The notes below the pieces were generated by a model that was not told the origin of the DNA, made no database searches, and saw only the letters and a program-made list of their open reading frames with translations. This document shows positions 62,358-64,000 of a DNA stretch of 64,000 bases, in pieces. Origin of the DNA: Streptomyces xylophagus (lineage in GTDB: Bacteria; Actinomycetota; Actinomycetes; Streptomycetales; Streptomycetaceae); contig NZ_JNWO01000025.1 in assembly GCF_000716435.1 (NCBI RefSeq), forward strand, positions 1-64,000. Reading direction: 5' to 3'. A program made the translations under genes and the position numbers. Position 1 is the first letter of the stretch. Each line of letters starts with the position of its first letter.

Positions 62358-63688
62358 CGGGCCGCCTCCATGACGTTCACGGCGGGAGTCGTGCGGACCA
62401 GGCGGACGCGTTCGGCTCGGTAGTGGCCCACCTGGCGGACTGACAGCCTCCAGCCGGGGAGTTCGGCCTTGTCGCCGGGGGCCGGGATACGGCCGAGGAG
62501 GTCGGCCACCAGTCCGGCGACGGTCTCGTACGGGCCCTCGGGGACGTCGAGGCCTATGCGTTGGAGGATGTCGACGCGGCAGCTGCCGTCGGCGTCCCAG
62601 GCCGGCTTGCCGTCCTCCGGTGGCGCCGCGGCGAGTTCGGGGACGTCCTGGCCGTCGTGTTCGTCGCGGACCTCGCCGACGAGTTCCTCGACGATGTCCT
62701 CCAGGGTGACCACTCCCGCCGTACCGCCGTACTCGTCGACGACGACGGCGATGGGCTGTTCGCTGCGCAGCCTGGCGAGGAGCGGCTGGACCGGCAGGGT
62801 CTCGGGGACCAGTACCGGGGACTTGGCGATGCTGGTGACGGAGGTGCGGAGGCGGGCGTGCGAGGGCACTGCCAGGGCGTCCTTGAGGTGGACCATGCCG
62901 ACGATCTCGTCGATCTTCTCGCGGTAGACGGGGAAGCGGGACAGACCGGTGGCGCGGGTCAGGTTGACCACGTCTTCGGCGGTCGCCGACGACTGCAGCG
63001 CGCTGACCTTCACACGCGGGGTCATGACGTGCTGCGCGGTCAATTCGCCCAGTGACAGCGTCCGTACGAAGAGATCGGCGGTGTCCTGCTCCAGCGTGCC
63101 GGCCTGCGCCGAGTGCCGGGCCAGGGAGACGAGTTCACCGGGGGTGCGGGCGGAGGCCAGCTCCGCTGTGGGCTCGACGCCCAGGGCGCGGACGAGCCGG
63201 TTGGCGACGGTGTTCAGCGCGGAGATCACCGGGCGGAACAGGCGGGCGAAGGCGTGCTGCGGTGCGGCGACGAAGCGCGCGACCTGCAGGGGCCGCGACA
63301 CCGCCCAGTTCTTGGGCACGAGTTCGCCGATCACCATCTGTACGGCGGAGGCCAGCAGCATGCCGACGACCACGGCGACACCGGAGACAGCGCCCTCGGG
63401 GATGCCGATCGCACTGAACGGGCCGTGCAGGAGTTCCGCCAGGGCCGGTTCGGCGAGCATGCCGACGACCAGGGAGGTGATGGTGATGCCGAGCTGGGTG
63501 CCGGAGAGCTGGAAGGACAGCTCCTTGAGCGACTCGACGACCGTGGCGGCCCGTCGGTCGCCCTCGGCGGCGGCCTTCTCGGCCTCGGGGCGCTCCACGG
63601 TGACGAGCCCGAACTCTGCGGCGACGAAGAAGCCGTTGGCCAGAATCAGCAGGATCGCCGCTCCGAGGAGCAACAAGGGGATGGTCAT
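62354..63688 (-). CDS. CNNM/hemolysin-C-type membrane protein with CBS and CorC domains
   Basis: The 444-residue protein has a DUF21 transmembrane domain (ILANGFFVAAEFGLVTVERP, MVIGELVPKNWAVSRP) and a CBS pair (HVMTPRVKVSAL, GMVHLKDAL, VVDEYGGTAGVVTLEDIVEE). A C-terminal CorC_HlyC transporter-associated domain completes it. It is probably a divalent-cation exporter or regulator acting with the shorter paralogue encoded directly downstream; duplicated pairs like this are common in actinobacteria. Confidence 0.92.
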   Translation of the reverse strand: MTIPLLLLGAAILLILANGFFVAAEFGLVTVERPEAEKAAAEGDRRAATVVESLKELSFQLSGTQLGITITSLVVGMLAEPALAELLHGPFSAIGIPEGAVSGVAVVVGMLLASAVQMVIGELVPKNWAVSRPLQVARFVAAPQHAFARLFRPVISALNTVANRLVRALGVEPTAELASARTPGELVSLARHSAQAGTLEQDTADLFVRTLSLGELTAQHVMTPRVKVSALQSSATAEDVVNLTRATGLSRFPVYREKIDEIVGMVHLKDALAVPSHARLRTSVTSIAKSPVLVPETLPVQPLLARLRSEQPIAVVVDEYGGTAGVVTLEDIVEELVGEVRDEHDGQDVPELAAAPPEDGKPAWDADGSCRVDILQRIGLDVPEGPYETVAGLVADLLGRIPAPGDKAELPGWRLSVRQVGHYRAERVRLVRTTPAVNVMEAAR

Positions 63689-63863
63689 GCCGCCGCCTCG
63701 ATATGTCGGGAGGGGGCGGCGCAGGTACTACAGGACGATCCGTCCATCGCTGGAGGGAGTCACTCCTCGGGTAGCAGGGGGCCTCAGAAGACAGGGGGGA
63801 ACACCGGTGGCGGAGGCGTGAGGAAAAACGCCACCGACAACAGATTAATCAAGACATGGCCAT

Positions 63864-64000
63864 CTACGGCAGATCCCTTGTCGACCGGTCCTCGGTGAGC
63901 GCCCGCAGAGTGCGCGCATCCGCGATGGCCCGCTCCTTGGCGATACCGGGCTGGATACCGAGCACGGGCAGGCTGGTGCCGTCGCTGAGGTTGAGGAACA
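63864..64000 (-). CDS. 3' end of a gene cut by the window edge, PH-domain-like protein
   Basis: The last 45 codons of a minus-strand gene are visible: FLNLSDGTSLPVLGIQPG then IAKERAIADARTLRALTEDR, ending at a TAG at 63864-63866. I associate this ending with actinobacterial PH-domain-containing membrane proteins, but only weakly. Its start lies beyond the right edge. Confidence 0.55.
   Translation of the reverse strand, partial: FLNLSDGTSLPVLGIQPGIAKERAIADARTLRALTEDRSTRDLP

Noticed and set aside
1..64000. tRNA genes, insertion sequences, prophage or integrase genes
   Set aside because: I looked for CCA-ended cloverleaf-type sequences, transposase-like ORFs and att-type repeats and saw none that I could support.

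Overview
The window is high-GC actinobacterial chromosome and almost certainly comes from a Streptomyces. It carries smeA-sffA (sporulation), RbpA, a conservon, a DasR-type dre site in front of crr-ptsI, an SCO1431-type small membrane protein, many GTG/TTG starts and GTGA/ATGA overlaps. From memory, the gene order resembles the S. coelicolor SCO1390-SCO1440 stretch, with local differences such as a glpF-glpK pair and degraded genes.

Layout. Positions 1-125 are the 5' leader and promoter of a ribosomal RNA operon that leaves the window leftwards; the 16S gene itself is outside. Divergent from it is the PTS operon crr-ptsI (436-2635). After a conserved hypothetical gene come remnants of a divergent MFS/MocR pair (3680-4345). 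The next stretch is mostly catabolism: acetoacetyl-CoA synthetase, a GH31 glucosidase, a Nudix hydrolase, and a DUF35/thiolase-like pair. It ends with an EAL-GGDEF signalling protein and glpF-glpK (13367-15679). The conservon cvnABCD follows on the minus strand (15789-20134).

Positions 21174-28691 hold a three-gene minus-strand operon that I read as an MksF-MksE-MksB (MukBEF/Wadjet-like) condensin with no adjacent nuclease subunit. This is the most interesting system in the window. Next is a 5-oxoproline/D-glutamate type locus: a GntR regulator divergent from MFS, DUF1445 and pxpABC, with a perfect palindromic operator between them. An SGNH hydrolase and two glycosyltransferases form a minus-strand operon, followed by HEAT and ankyrin proteins. 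smeA-sffA (39754-41575) comes next, then a MocR regulator divergent from a YczE-type membrane protein, a glycerophosphodiesterase and a UMF1-type MFS.

From 46 kb the genes are housekeeping and mixed. They include rbpA with a textbook SigR promoter, fxsA, ppm1, an amidohydrolase and an Lrp regulator. A cluster at 51.5-56.3 kb holds an APH-like kinase, a lipid-type hypothetical protein, an acyl-CoA dehydrogenase and a TetR regulator. The remainder is a C39 peptidase, a uridine-kinase-like P-loop protein, a candidate small RNA (58.9 kb), an EccA-like AAA ATPase, two CNNM/CBS membrane proteins, and the 3' end of a gene cut by the right edge.

All functions were assigned by reading motifs and family resemblance; no database search was run. 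Start codons were chosen by ribosome binding sites and family length where possible.
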